58,030 nt of DNA from Candidatus Gastranaerophilales bacterium. GTDB lineage: Bacteria; Cyanobacteriota; Vampirovibrionia; Gastranaerophilales; Gastranaerophilaceae. How positions within the stretch are numbered: position 1 is the stretch's first letter; each line of letters opens with the position of its first letter. The stretch spans positions 1 to 58,030 of the forward strand of contig CALUXX010000008.1 of assembly GCA_944324845.1 (NCBI GenBank), in the 5' to 3' direction. A program made the position numbers and the translations under genes. The notes under the pieces are model-generated. The model ran no database searches. It was not told the origin of the DNA and saw only the letters and a program-made list of their open reading frames with translations. Shown here one piece after another: positions 34,863 through 44,140 of the stretch.

Positions 34863-37385
34863 TTATAGAGGAGGGTTGTTTAATAATCTTTCAATTTTAT
34901 CTATTTTTTGTTTATATTTCAGTTTTTTTAATTTAATTTTATTTTTATTAAAAATTGCAAAATTAAGAATAAACCTATAAAAATAGTATTTAAAATAAAA
35001 CTTATTTTTATCTTTCAGTGCTGAAACAATTTCATATACATAACTTTGCCATTCATGTCGAACATTGTTTAAATCTCTTTCATATTTTTCATTATTATTT
35101 TTTAAGTTTATTATTTCGATATTAGATTCATCTATTTTATTTATTAATTTGTGAAATTTATTTCTTTCATAATTTAATTCATTTCTAAGTCTGATTATCT
35201 TCAATTCCTCATTACAATATCTATTTTTATATGTTGGAGGCATTAATAGAATCTCTAATAATTCGTTAATCGATTTTTGTTTTTCTTTTTCTAAAATATC
35301 CGCAACATTTTCCCAGTTTATATTACATATTAAGTCATTTTGAGAAATCTCTTGCAAAGATGATTTCCTTTGAGATTGTAGATTAAATATATTAAGTATA
35401 TTTTCAATCCTACTATTCCCACCCCAAACTCTATCAACTACAATAAAGGGTTTTTTGAAAATTATACAAAATGCAACACAATGAAATGAATCTGTAATCA
35501 CAAATTTTGCATTTTTTATATAATTAAGCCATTGCTCTACAGAATTATACTGAGAGTTTTCGTTTGCATTTATATTTATTATATTTTCATTTTTAAATTT
35601 TTGAAGTAAATCATTATTTATACTTGCTAAACCAAAATCATCTTGTAAATACATATAAGCTATATAGTTTTCTGGAGTTTCTACCTCTGAATTATTAATA
35701 AGATTTATATATTGCTCTTCATTTAATAAAAATACAGGATCTAAAACTGTTTTAGCCTCAACTCCAAATGTATTTTTTAAAATTTCTACACCTGAGGTTT
35801 CTCTAACTAAAATCTTGTCAAATCGTTTGAAAAGTTTTTTACATTCATCTTTTATATCATCATTTCCATTAAAATAATCAAATCCAAAACTTGAACCATA
35901 ACTTGCAAGAACTTTTTCCCCAAAAACAAAATCTCCTAAATATCTTAACAAAGGATAATTTTTGGCGGAGTTCCAATTCCTGAAAACTTGATCACCTCCA
36001 ATAATAACTCTGTTACAATCTGCAGTTTCAGCCAATAATTCTTTTTGCGTATAGCAAAGTTCTGAACGAGGAATATATTTATCCCTAAAAACCTTCATGG
36101 GATCATCTTCAAACCCTAGAGTATACTCGTAATGTTCTCCATAATGAATTACTTTTGGAGTGAAACCCAATTCTTTTATTTTTTCACAACAAGCCCAAGT
36201 TTGAAGTTGAGCGCCAAAATTTACAGAAAAATCAAGAGTTATAATTCCTACTTTATTAATGCCCAATAAATCTTTGGTTAGTTCCATTCTTGAATAATGA
36301 GTCGGAGCATACGTAAAAAATAAATCTCTATTTTTATGTTTAAACATTCCATCACCATTAAGAACGGGTTGAGTATTTATAGCCCAGTTATAATCAACTT
36401 CTTCACAAATTAATAGCTTATCTTTTATTTTTTCAAATATATGTTTTGACTTTTGACTATTTAGCATCACAAAAGATAAACCTTTATTATCATTTAAAGA
36501 AGGTTTATATCTATTAATTACCCAAAAATCGCCTATTGTTATATCTGAACACCTATTTTTGCTTCCGAAAATACATCTATTACAAGAATCTTTCATCCAA
36601 AGATGGTATAAAAATCCTTTAAAAAATAAATTTTCATTATTATGCTCATAAAACCTACGAAATTTTCCATCATTGTCAAGCCAATCTACTGAAAACGCAA
36701 AATTTCCCCAGTCATTTCCTCCCCAACCTGTAATCTTATCTCTAAAATTAATCTTTAATATCTTTTTATAACCATCTTTTATCTCACTTTGTAAATATTC
36801 TTTTAAAGTATATGGAGGATTAATGCATGAACAAATTGTATCAACAATAATCAAATCTTTATATTCTTTACCTAAAAAAGCATTCAAACCTGCACATTGA
36901 CAAGGCGTTCCGCAGAACAAAACAGGCTTACCATTCTCTAATAGTTGTTTTATTGATTTATAACAGTCACCAACATAACTTTGTATATATTTTGACCCCT
37001 TCATTCTTTCAATGTCACTTTTTTTATTTGAGATAATGTGTTTTACTGTTAAGTCATCTTCTAATATTGCTCCACATATATAACCCCCAAGATATAAAAC
37101 AAATTCTGCAAAAACAGAAAACATACCTCCTGAAGAGCTAGAGAGCCTAGTATTCTCATCTTTATTTGTACAAGCATATATTTTAGGTTCTGATTTTTTT
37201 ATATACATTCTACATTTTTCATTTAAAACAGGACAAGTTTGTTCACACAAACCGCAGTTGACACATATTGTTTTATCGATAACAGGTGAATAAAAACCAT
37301 CTTTATCAATATTTACAGTAATTGCACCAACAGGACAAATATTATAACATTCCATACAGCCAGTACAATTATTTACAGGAATCAT
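34863..37385 (-). CDS. Ferredoxin-F420 hydrogenase beta-like and polysaccharide pyruvyl transferase fusion
   Basis: An 840-residue protein. Residues 7-17 and 41-51 are two 4Fe-4S motifs (CTGCMECYNIC and CVNCGLCEQTC). Next comes a coenzyme F420 hydrogenase/dehydrogenase beta-like region (SSSSGGMFSVFAEFVL, LFCGTPCQCAGLNAFLG, ITIGDFWVI). From about residue 375 a polysaccharide pyruvyl transferase domain begins (KVGIITLDFSVNFGAQLQTW, VIIGGDQVFRNWNS, ITDSFHCVAFCIIF), ending in a coiled coil of about 100 residues. Such fusions occur in exopolysaccharide loci, where they are proposed to add a ketal pyruvate to the glycan. AGGAG precedes the ATG, which lies inside the end of the upstream glycosyltransferase gene (17-base overlap). 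Confidence 0.85.
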   Translation of the reverse strand: MIPVNNCTGCMECYNICPVGAITVNIDKDGFYSPVIDKTICVNCGLCEQTCPVLNEKCRMYIKKSEPKIYACTNKDENTRLSSSSGGMFSVFAEFVLYLGGYICGAILEDDLTVKHIISNKKSDIERMKGSKYIQSYVGDCYKSIKQLLENGKPVLFCGTPCQCAGLNAFLGKEYKDLIIVDTICSCINPPYTLKEYLQSEIKDGYKKILKINFRDKITGWGGNDWGNFAFSVDWLDNDGKFRRFYEHNNENLFFKGFLYHLWMKDSCNRCIFGSKNRCSDITIGDFWVINRYKPSLNDNKGLSFVMLNSQKSKHIFEKIKDKLLICEEVDYNWAINTQPVLNGDGMFKHKNRDLFFTYAPTHYSRMELTKDLLGINKVGIITLDFSVNFGAQLQTWACCEKIKELGFTPKVIHYGEHYEYTLGFEDDPMKVFRDKYIPRSELCYTQKELLAETADCNRVIIGGDQVFRNWNSAKNYPLLRYLGDFVFGEKVLASYGSSFGFDYFNGNDDIKDECKKLFKRFDKILVRETSGVEILKNTFGVEAKTVLDPVFLLNEEQYINLINNSEVETPENYIAYMYLQDDFGLASINNDLLQKFKNENIININANENSQYNSVEQWLNYIKNAKFVITDSFHCVAFCIIFKKPFIVVDRVWGGNSRIENILNIFNLQSQRKSSLQEISQNDLICNINWENVADILEKEKQKSINELLEILLMPPTYKNRYCNEELKIIRLRNELNYERNKFHKLINKIDESNIEIINLKNNNEKYERDLNNVRHEWQSYVYEIVSALKDKNKFYFKYYFYRFILNFAIFNKNKIKLKKLKYKQKIDKIERLLNNPPL

Positions 37386-39507
37386 ATATATTCTCCTTTA
37401 AAATATTTTTATTAGAAATATTTTTGAACTGCTCAGTAATTTCATAAATTAATTCATCAGGACTATATTCATTCCAACAATATTCATAAATTTTTTCAGG
37501 TTGAATATTTGGAAGTGATTTTAGGGTAAAACCCTTAATAGCCTCTTGAGGAGACATCTTATTTGGTAGCCATTCTCTATAAGAATTATAAATTGCAAAT
37601 GTTGGGACTTGACTTGTGGTACTAAGAATTTCAAGTAACCCACTCCTTAAACCAATAACAGCCTTAGCATATTTTGCCAATTCATAAGTTTCTTCAATTG
37701 TTAAAAATGCAGAAATTATTCCTTCTGCAGGAATTGTATCTTTTCGAGACTCTACATTAAGAAAAATTTTAAACCCAAGGTTATTCAAATTTTTACATAA
37801 TTCCGTCCAAAAATATTGTCCTAATGGATTTAGAGTTACTGCATCAGGAGTAATTATAATGAAATTATTTTGTAAAACATCTTTTGCCAGAGATTTTATC
37901 TTTTCTGAACCAATTTCATTATAATTTGGCAATAAGGCTGGTTTTTGAATATTTAATTTATCTCTAAACAATTTATAGTAATGTTCTCCTTTTTTACAAA
38001 TATTTATATCGGCGTAATTATTAAAATAATCTTGATTTAATATTGAAATAAATTTTTTATTTTTATAATTTGTTACTTCATCTAAAAATAGAGAATTGTA
38101 ATCTTCAAATAAAATACTTGGAACCTTTATTATATTTTCAAACATTTTACATATAGAAAGCATTCTTGCTTTATCACAAATTATAAGCGGTTTTTGCGGA
38201 GAATAGCGAGCATTTATTTCTTTAAAATGGCATAAAAACCAAAATAATTCGCCACAATTACAAGCAAATGTATAGTAACAATCATATTCCGGATATTCAG
38301 ATGTTATAAGCTCAAGATATCTATTTTGCTGTCGTTTTTTTATATTTAATTTCAAAATTGGAATAATATTAAAAAGTTTTATTTTTTCCTTATGAAAAAA
38401 AGGATTTGAAATTTCTGAACTCAATATAGGAATCCCAAAGAAAGAAAATTTCCAAGCCGTTGTAAATCCATCTTTCTTTATTCTATATAACGGAATTTGT
38501 ATACCTAAAATAATAATGTTTTTGTATTTTGTATTTCTATAATTGGTATATTTGTTATTTATTGTTAATATTTTCGAAAAAGAAAATTTTCGTAAAATTG
38601 ATTCCAAATCCAAAAATGAAGGACAATTATCCAAAATATTTCTATCTATATTTTTTATTAAAAATTTGTAAAAATTATTTAATTGCAATGTTTGAGTAAT
38701 TTTATTTAAAAAATTACTTTTTTTATAAACCGTATGATACCAAAATAATATTCCAATTAAATATTTTTCAATTGTAATAGTTTTATAAAAAGTACTTGTA
38801 TTTTTATATTTCTCCGAATTAAAAGAAAACATAAAAGCTGCAATTTCATTTTTAATATCTTTTATTTCTGCAGAAGCCCCTCCTTCACGAAAAGCCCTAT
38901 AATGATAACACAATTTCTCACTTATTTCTATATTGGGACTTGCATATAAACACTCCAAATTAAAAATTCCATCTTCGGCATTAATTAACCCCTTTGGGAA
39001 TACAATGTTATTTTTAATCAAAAATTCCCGTTTATATAATTTATCCCAAATAACATATAATAATTGAACATTTTCGGCAATATTTTTATTTGATCTATAT
39101 TTTTTTAAATTATCAAAATTCCCACTGCACCTTTTACCTCCCAAATAAGCATCATGTCTAAATTCAAGAATATCAACATCGTTCTGCTTTGCCAAATTAT
39201 AAATTGTTTCAAGACAATTTTGTTCTAACCAGTCATCACTGTCAACAAACATAATATATTCACCTTGAGCAATATTTAAACCAGAATTTCTAGCAACAGA
39301 AACTCCTTGATTCAGCTGATTTATAATTCTTATTCTTTTATCTAACTTAGCAAATTTTTCTAATATAGCAAGAGAATTATCAAGTGATCCATCGTTAATA
39401 CAAATAATTTCTAGTTCTTTTATATTTTGATTTATTATACTAGACAAACATTTTTCTAAATATTTTTCAGTATTATATACTGGTATAATTATAGATATTT
39501 TATTCAT
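37369..39507 (-). CDS. Two-domain glycosyltransferase (GT2 plus GT-B-like domain)
   Basis: A 712-residue protein. The first 230 residues are a family 2 glycosyltransferase: ISIIIPVYNTEKYLEKCLSS, CINDGSLDNSLAI and EYIMFVDSDDWL with the D-x-D metal site. The C-terminal 350 residues form a second domain containing FIIITPDAVTLNPLGQYFW and EETYELAKYAKAVIGLRSGL, which is clearly related to the protein at 41622 (GELYELTKMAKELIGLRSGL), probably a GT9-like or capsule-type GT-B fold. It overlaps the upstream gene by eight bases. ATG at 39507 used, with GAGG upstream. Role: sugar transfer in surface-glycan assembly. Confidence 0.8.
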   Translation of the reverse strand: MNKISIIIPVYNTEKYLEKCLSSIINQNIKELEIICINDGSLDNSLAILEKFAKLDKRIRIINQLNQGVSVARNSGLNIAQGEYIMFVDSDDWLEQNCLETIYNLAKQNDVDILEFRHDAYLGGKRCSGNFDNLKKYRSNKNIAENVQLLYVIWDKLYKREFLIKNNIVFPKGLINAEDGIFNLECLYASPNIEISEKLCYHYRAFREGGASAEIKDIKNEIAAFMFSFNSEKYKNTSTFYKTITIEKYLIGILFWYHTVYKKSNFLNKITQTLQLNNFYKFLIKNIDRNILDNCPSFLDLESILRKFSFSKILTINNKYTNYRNTKYKNIIILGIQIPLYRIKKDGFTTAWKFSFFGIPILSSEISNPFFHKEKIKLFNIIPILKLNIKKRQQNRYLELITSEYPEYDCYYTFACNCGELFWFLCHFKEINARYSPQKPLIICDKARMLSICKMFENIIKVPSILFEDYNSLFLDEVTNYKNKKFISILNQDYFNNYADINICKKGEHYYKLFRDKLNIQKPALLPNYNEIGSEKIKSLAKDVLQNNFIIITPDAVTLNPLGQYFWTELCKNLNNLGFKIFLNVESRKDTIPAEGIISAFLTIEETYELAKYAKAVIGLRSGLLEILSTTSQVPTFAIYNSYREWLPNKMSPQEAIKGFTLKSLPNIQPEKIYEYCWNEYSPDELIYEITEQFKNISNKNILKENIYDSCK

Positions 39508-40579
39508 CAATATTATCCTCTTTTCCCCACATATTATCGTGCTGTTTTGAAGAAATCTCTAAATAACTATGGTATTTTGTCATATATTTATAACAATCAT
39601 CTAGGTTTATATTAGTTCTAATTTTTATTATATCTTTATAAGACTCAATCTCCCCATATTTCTTAGACCCATATAAATCAAGTAATATAGGGAATTTTAT
39701 CTTATTATTTTGCCATATCCCAATCCAAGCATATATTGGATTTGCAATTATGTCTCCATAGTGTATAAATAACATATCTTCTGTTGAATATGTTTCACAT
39801 TTAGCAATATCGTTATCTTTCAAATAAGTAAAAAACCAGTCTAAATTAAATTCGTAATCTAAATCCAAATATTTATCTCGCCATTTAGTATCATTATTTT
39901 GTTCAAACAAATTAAACCATTTTAAATTATTTTGTATATATGTTATACCAAACGACCAATGATGACCATTTGTTCGTGAACGATGCATATCAAACGAAAA
40001 GGCATCTATATTATCCTCTTTAGCTTTTTCTTTTACTTTATTTAAAAATTCAGCAGCTACTTTGGGTGGAATACAAAACATTGTATCATCTGCATCTATA
40101 TTCCAAAATGATTTAATATTATGTTCTTTTGAATGTAAAAATGTAGTAAGTTGAGCATAAGTCGCTTTTACCCATAATGGTGTTGCAATATATTTGACAA
40201 TTTTTGTAAGATAATCATTTCTTATACTTTTAATAATTTTAACATTGTGGTTTCTAAATTTAATATTTTGATAAACTTTTTTTTCAAGTTCAAGATTATC
40301 ACAGATTATATAAAAATCTCCACCATATTCATATACTATATTAATCCAATGTTGTAAATTATGATATGTATATTGATCTTCTCTATTTATTTTTAAATAA
40401 AAAACATCAGTATTAGAACTTGCACAATATTTATAGTTCTTCTTTAATACTGGTAATATATTATAATGTTTCTTTTCTTCTTCATATTTCTGATAAAATT
40501 TTAATATTGGATAATTAAAAAATTTTATCAAAACTACTTTTTCTTGCTCTGTTGCAAATTTTATCTTTTCAAATATCAT
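39500..40579 (-). CDS. Putative glycosyltransferase with DADD motif (paralogue of 40576)
   Basis: A 359-residue protein without a family name that I can give. SFWNIDADDTMF is a D-x-D-like site following a strand, and LTTFLHSKEHNIKSFWNIDA resembles the equivalent region of the neighbouring paralogue. FSFDMHRSRTNGHHWSFGIT is shared almost word for word (SYDMWRSRTRAKAWTFGVT). The two probably arose by tandem duplication. The ATG at 40579 overlaps the upstream stop as ATGA and has GGGAG before it. A GT-A-type transferase for the surface glycan is the best inference from the metal-site motif and operon. Confidence 0.65.
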   Translation of the reverse strand: MIFEKIKFATEQEKVVLIKFFNYPILKFYQKYEEEKKHYNILPVLKKNYKYCASSNTDVFYLKINREDQYTYHNLQHWINIVYEYGGDFYIICDNLELEKKVYQNIKFRNHNVKIIKSIRNDYLTKIVKYIATPLWVKATYAQLTTFLHSKEHNIKSFWNIDADDTMFCIPPKVAAEFLNKVKEKAKEDNIDAFSFDMHRSRTNGHHWSFGITYIQNNLKWFNLFEQNNDTKWRDKYLDLDYEFNLDWFFTYLKDNDIAKCETYSTEDMLFIHYGDIIANPIYAWIGIWQNNKIKFPILLDLYGSKKYGEIESYKDIIKIRTNINLDDCYKYMTKYHSYLEISSKQHDNMWGKEDNIDE

Positions 40580-41622
40580 TCTATCTCCCATAATCTTTTC
40601 AATTTTTCAGGATAATCGTTTTTATTATAAACAAATAATGTTTGAATAAAATTAAGGCTATCTTTCACATCCTTTAGTGTATCTATTTTTATACAATCAT
40701 TTGAAACCGGAATTTCTCCCATTTTGTAATTATTATATAGATTACAAAGCAATGGGAAAATAACTTTATTTGACTTAAAACAAGATATGAACTTTCCAAC
40801 AGGATCAAAAATAAAATCCCCCATATGTAAAAAATAACAATTTTCAAAATAAAAAGTTTCAATTTTAGCTAAATTATTATTTTTTAAATATGTACAAAAC
40901 CAATCAATGTTCAATGCTTGATCACAATTTATATAATCTTTCTGCCATTTTCTGTCAGCTTTTTTAAATAATTCAACTAACTGGGAATTATTTCTCGTAT
41001 AAGTAACACCAAAAGTCCAAGCTTTTGCTCTTGTTCTTGAACGCCACATATCATAAGAAAATAGTGAAATATCATTATCAATTGCATACTGTTCAACTTT
41101 TTTCAAAAGACAAGCAACTTCTTTAGGCGAAGCTGCAATGATTGTATCATCTGCATCAACATTCCAAAACTCTTGTATTTTATACTTTTGGGCGTGAAAA
41201 AATGTAGTAAGATGTGCATGCGCAGCCTTCGCCCAAAAACCAGTTATAATTTCTTTGACAATTTTTCTTAATGGTTTTTTTATACTTTTAATAAATTTTA
41301 TATTTTCATTATAGAACTTAACCTCTTTTAAAATAAATTTTTTCAATCTATCTTTATCACAAATAATAATGAAATCGCCATTCATATAATTAATAATATC
41401 TATCCAATGCTGTAAAGCTTTAATAGTATATTCAGAATAAGAATTTACCTTTAAATAAAAAAAAGGAACATCTTTATTTATGATTTCTTTTGTTTTGGGG
41501 AAATACTCAATATTATATTCCCTTCCATTTGTTCTATATTTTATTAGAGTGAAATTAAGAAATTTAAAATTCCTTAATTTTTCCTGTTTTAGACTTATTT
41601 TCTCTATGTAGAATAATTTCAT
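40576..41622 (-). CDS. Putative glycosyltransferase with DADD motif (paralogue of 39500)
   Basis: A 348-residue protein homologous along its whole length to the product of 39500-40579, including FYLKVNSYSEYTIKALQHWI, EFWNVDADDTIIA and YFLHMGDFIFDP. The DADD element is the likely metal and nucleotide-sugar site. GGAG precedes the ATG, which overlaps the previous stop as TAATG. The two related transferases could add successive similar sugars. There are no membrane helices. Confidence 0.65.
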   Translation of the reverse strand: MKLFYIEKISLKQEKLRNFKFLNFTLIKYRTNGREYNIEYFPKTKEIINKDVPFFYLKVNSYSEYTIKALQHWIDIINYMNGDFIIICDKDRLKKFILKEVKFYNENIKFIKSIKKPLRKIVKEIITGFWAKAAHAHLTTFFHAQKYKIQEFWNVDADDTIIAASPKEVACLLKKVEQYAIDNDISLFSYDMWRSRTRAKAWTFGVTYTRNNSQLVELFKKADRKWQKDYINCDQALNIDWFCTYLKNNNLAKIETFYFENCYFLHMGDFIFDPVGKFISCFKSNKVIFPLLCNLYNNYKMGEIPVSNDCIKIDTLKDVKDSLNFIQTLFVYNKNDYPEKLKRLWEIE

Positions 41623-42773
41623 TAAAATTTCTCCAATATTTCTTGTTTATCCTTATCCATTACATTGCATTCTTTAACATTCAAATATTCTTGCATATTA
41701 AACCCTGACATCATTTCTTCAGATGTTAATGGATTGAACAAAACTCTATTTTTTGCGTTTGTATATAAAACTTTCATTGGAGTATTTGTCAGTACCAATA
41801 AATCCAACAAACCACTCCTCAAACCTATCAATTCTTTTGCCATTTTTGTTAATTCATACAACTCGCCAAGAGTCAAATCACACTGCTTGAATTTATTGAA
41901 TTTCACTTTGTTGATTGACTGTACAACATTACAAAACACATCAATTCCTTGAGACTCATATTTAGTCTTCAATTGTTGCCAAAATTCAAATTCATAATCT
42001 TCACATGTGTTTGCTTCAGGAGTGAAAATAACAAAATTACCTAAATCTAAATTTGTTTTAGCAATTTTTTCTTGTAAAGATTTTCTTGTTTCATTAGAGA
42101 TATTAATAGCATCATTTGAAAAATCTTTATCTTCCAATCCCAAATAATTTAACATTTGAGTTTTAAAATGTATTGTAGAATTATTCTTATCTCTGATATT
42201 ATCTTCGACACTATCAAAATAAGGTTTTGAAAACATCAATCGAAAAGTCTTATTTCCATTAACTTTAAACTTATCTTCATATAAGGAAATATTTATACCC
42301 CTGATTATTACTACTGGAATATCAGGACACAACAATTCTACTAAATCTTTATGATAATTTTGTGAGCCTATAAATAAAGGTTTATTTGACCCGCTCTTTT
42401 TAAAATAAGATTTTGCCAATTTCAAGAACAAAACACTTTCACCAATATTCGCATGTAATATATATATATCATCATATTGGTCAAATAGTTTTTTGTGTTT
42501 TTGATAAAAAATATTACCCAAATCACATTCTTTATATTTATAATTAAAGAAATAATAAGTTCTGATATTACCAATTTGAACATACTGATTAAAAGGCATT
42601 CCAAATATTTTTATTTCCTTTATGATTTGCTTTTTCGAAAGGAATTTATTTGCTATTACAATTCCACCTAAAAATCTTTGTACCTTGAAATTTTTCTGCT
42701 TTTCAACTTGGTATAAAGGAATATTCAAAAAAGAAATTTTTCTGGTATTACCTTTCTTTTGATTCTTTAGCAT
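41622..42773 (-). CDS. GT-B-like glycosyltransferase domain protein
   Basis: A protein of about 383 residues related to the C-terminal half of the two-domain transferase at 37369: FVIFTPEANTCEDYEFEFW and LGELYELTKMAKELIGLRSG correspond to its FIIITPDAVTLNP and ELAKYAKAVIGLRSG. The N-terminal FLNIPLYQVEKQKNF and IFGMPFNQ also echo IQIPLYRIKK and FGIPILS. This fits a GT9-like heptosyl- or glycosyltransferase fold. Start is uncertain among GTG 42791, TTG 42776 and ATG 42773; I use the ATG, with GGAG 12 bases upstream. It follows kdsD directly. Confidence 0.6.
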   Translation of the reverse strand: MLKNQKKGNTRKISFLNIPLYQVEKQKNFKVQRFLGGIVIANKFLSKKQIIKEIKIFGMPFNQYVQIGNIRTYYFFNYKYKECDLGNIFYQKHKKLFDQYDDIYILHANIGESVLFLKLAKSYFKKSGSNKPLFIGSQNYHKDLVELLCPDIPVVIIRGINISLYEDKFKVNGNKTFRLMFSKPYFDSVEDNIRDKNNSTIHFKTQMLNYLGLEDKDFSNDAINISNETRKSLQEKIAKTNLDLGNFVIFTPEANTCEDYEFEFWQQLKTKYESQGIDVFCNVVQSINKVKFNKFKQCDLTLGELYELTKMAKELIGLRSGLLDLLVLTNTPMKVLYTNAKNRVLFNPLTSEEMMSGFNMQEYLNVKECNVMDKDKQEILEKF

Positions 42774-42777
42774 CAAA

Positions 42778-43767
42778 CTACATAACTCCACTATTTAACA
42801 AATCATGAATATGTATTACACCTATTGGTTTTTTATCTTCCACAACAAACATATTTGTTATTTTTTTATCATGCATTATCTTCATAGCCTCAGAAGCCAT
42901 AATATTTTTTGAAGTTGTTTTCGGATTCTTGGTCATTAAATCAGAAGCCTTTTTATTTAATATTTCTGGAGTCAAACAGCGTCTTAAATCACCATCTGTT
43001 AACATTCCGACCAATTCACCATCTTCATTCACAAACCCGACACAACCCAAGCGTTTTGAAGTCATTTCGATTAATACCTGTTGCATATTAGAATTTTTGT
43101 CTAATATAGGCATTTCAATACCTGAATGCATCAAATCCGCCACACGTTTCAAAATAGACCCCAATTTTCCACCAGGATGTCTTTCATTAAAATCTGATTT
43201 TGTAAACCCTTTTCTTTCTATTAAACCAGCAGTTAAAATATCACCTAATACAAGTGTTGCGGTTGTTGAATTTGTTGGAGCAAGCCCTAAAGGACAAGCT
43301 TCACCATTATTAGGAAGACACAATACAATATCACCAGCTTTTCCTAAAGAACTTTCGACATTTTTCGTTATTGAAATTAATTTTATACCAAATCGCTTGC
43401 AGTAATTTAAAATATCAACCAATTCTCTTGATTCTCCACTATTTGAAATAGCAATTACAACATCTTCCTCTGTAATCATACCTAAATCACCATGACTTGC
43501 TTCAGCAGGATGCACAAAAAACGATGGCGTTCCTGTTGAGGCTAATGAAGCTGCAATTTTTTTACCAATATGCCCAGATTTACCCATTCCAGTTATAATA
43601 ATTCTACCTTTAACATGCTGCATAAGATCTAATGCTTTTGTTAAATTCGAATCTATACTATCTCTTAGTTTTATAATTGTATCTATTTCATTATTAACAG
43701 TACGAATTGCACAATTTTTATCTAAATTTTCTTGTACCAAATTTGAATTTTCTATAAATGTTTGCAT
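42778..43767 (-). CDS. kdsD: D-arabinose-5-phosphate isomerase (KpsF/GutQ type)
   Basis: A 329-residue protein with an N-terminal SIS domain and two CBS domains. IIITGMGKSGHIGKKIAASL, TGTPSFFVHPAEASHGDLGM and ISNSGESRELVDIL are the SIS isomerase motifs with the catalytic-site residues of KdsD; GKLGSILKRVADLMHSG starts the CBS pair. It converts ribulose 5-phosphate to arabinose 5-phosphate, the first committed step to KDO, whose activation enzyme kdsB is at 6429. Placement inside the glycan operon suggests that KDO is made for this glycan. Start overlaps the upstream stop as TAATG with GAGGAG before it. Confidence 0.92.
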   Translation of the reverse strand: MQTFIENSNLVQENLDKNCAIRTVNNEIDTIIKLRDSIDSNLTKALDLMQHVKGRIIITGMGKSGHIGKKIAASLASTGTPSFFVHPAEASHGDLGMITEEDVVIAISNSGESRELVDILNYCKRFGIKLISITKNVESSLGKAGDIVLCLPNNGEACPLGLAPTNSTTATLVLGDILTAGLIERKGFTKSDFNERHPGGKLGSILKRVADLMHSGIEMPILDKNSNMQQVLIEMTSKRLGCVGFVNEDGELVGMLTDGDLRRCLTPEILNKKASDLMTKNPKTTSKNIMASEAMKIMHDKKITNMFVVEDKKPIGVIHIHDLLNSGVM

Positions 43768-44135
43768 TATAACTCCTCATTTATCTTATACTTAATTTCT
43801 AACTTTTTATCTCTATCTTTATTTACTGAAAATGCCATATCTAATCCTGAAGGCTTTCTATCATTAACTAAAATTCTTTCTCCCATTGGCATATCCAACA
43901 GAAGATAATCATAACGAATACCATTTAATTCAAGAAATTCTTTCAATGCGGGCAAATATTCTTCTTTACGTGCGGTTAATAAAACCACTTTATCATCTGC
44001 ATTTAGTTGAGCAAAAAATTCCTTTACACCATCAAGTAATGTATCATATCCATCGATCTTATAACCATTATGTTTGACAATGGTGCCATCAACATCCAAA
44101 ATCCAAGTTTTATTCAAAGTAGAAAAATCAAACAT
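43767..44135 (-). CDS. Small HAD-type phosphatase of a capsule/LPS locus
   Basis: A 122-residue HAD protein. TWILDVDGTIVKH is motif I, VVLLTARKEEY is motif II and ILVNDRKPSG near the C-terminus serves as the motif IV region. The minimal, capless form resembles phosphatases found in capsule loci next to sugar-nucleotide genes. It sits between the nucleotidyltransferase-kinase and kdsD and overlaps kdsD by one base. It likely dephosphorylates a sugar-phosphate intermediate; substrate not determinable. Confidence 0.75.
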   Translation of the reverse strand: MFDFSTLNKTWILDVDGTIVKHNGYKIDGYDTLLDGVKEFFAQLNADDKVVLLTARKEEYLPALKEFLELNGIRYDYLLLDMPMGERILVNDRKPSGLDMAFSVNKDRDKKLEIKYKINEEL

Positions 44136-44140
44136 AGCAA

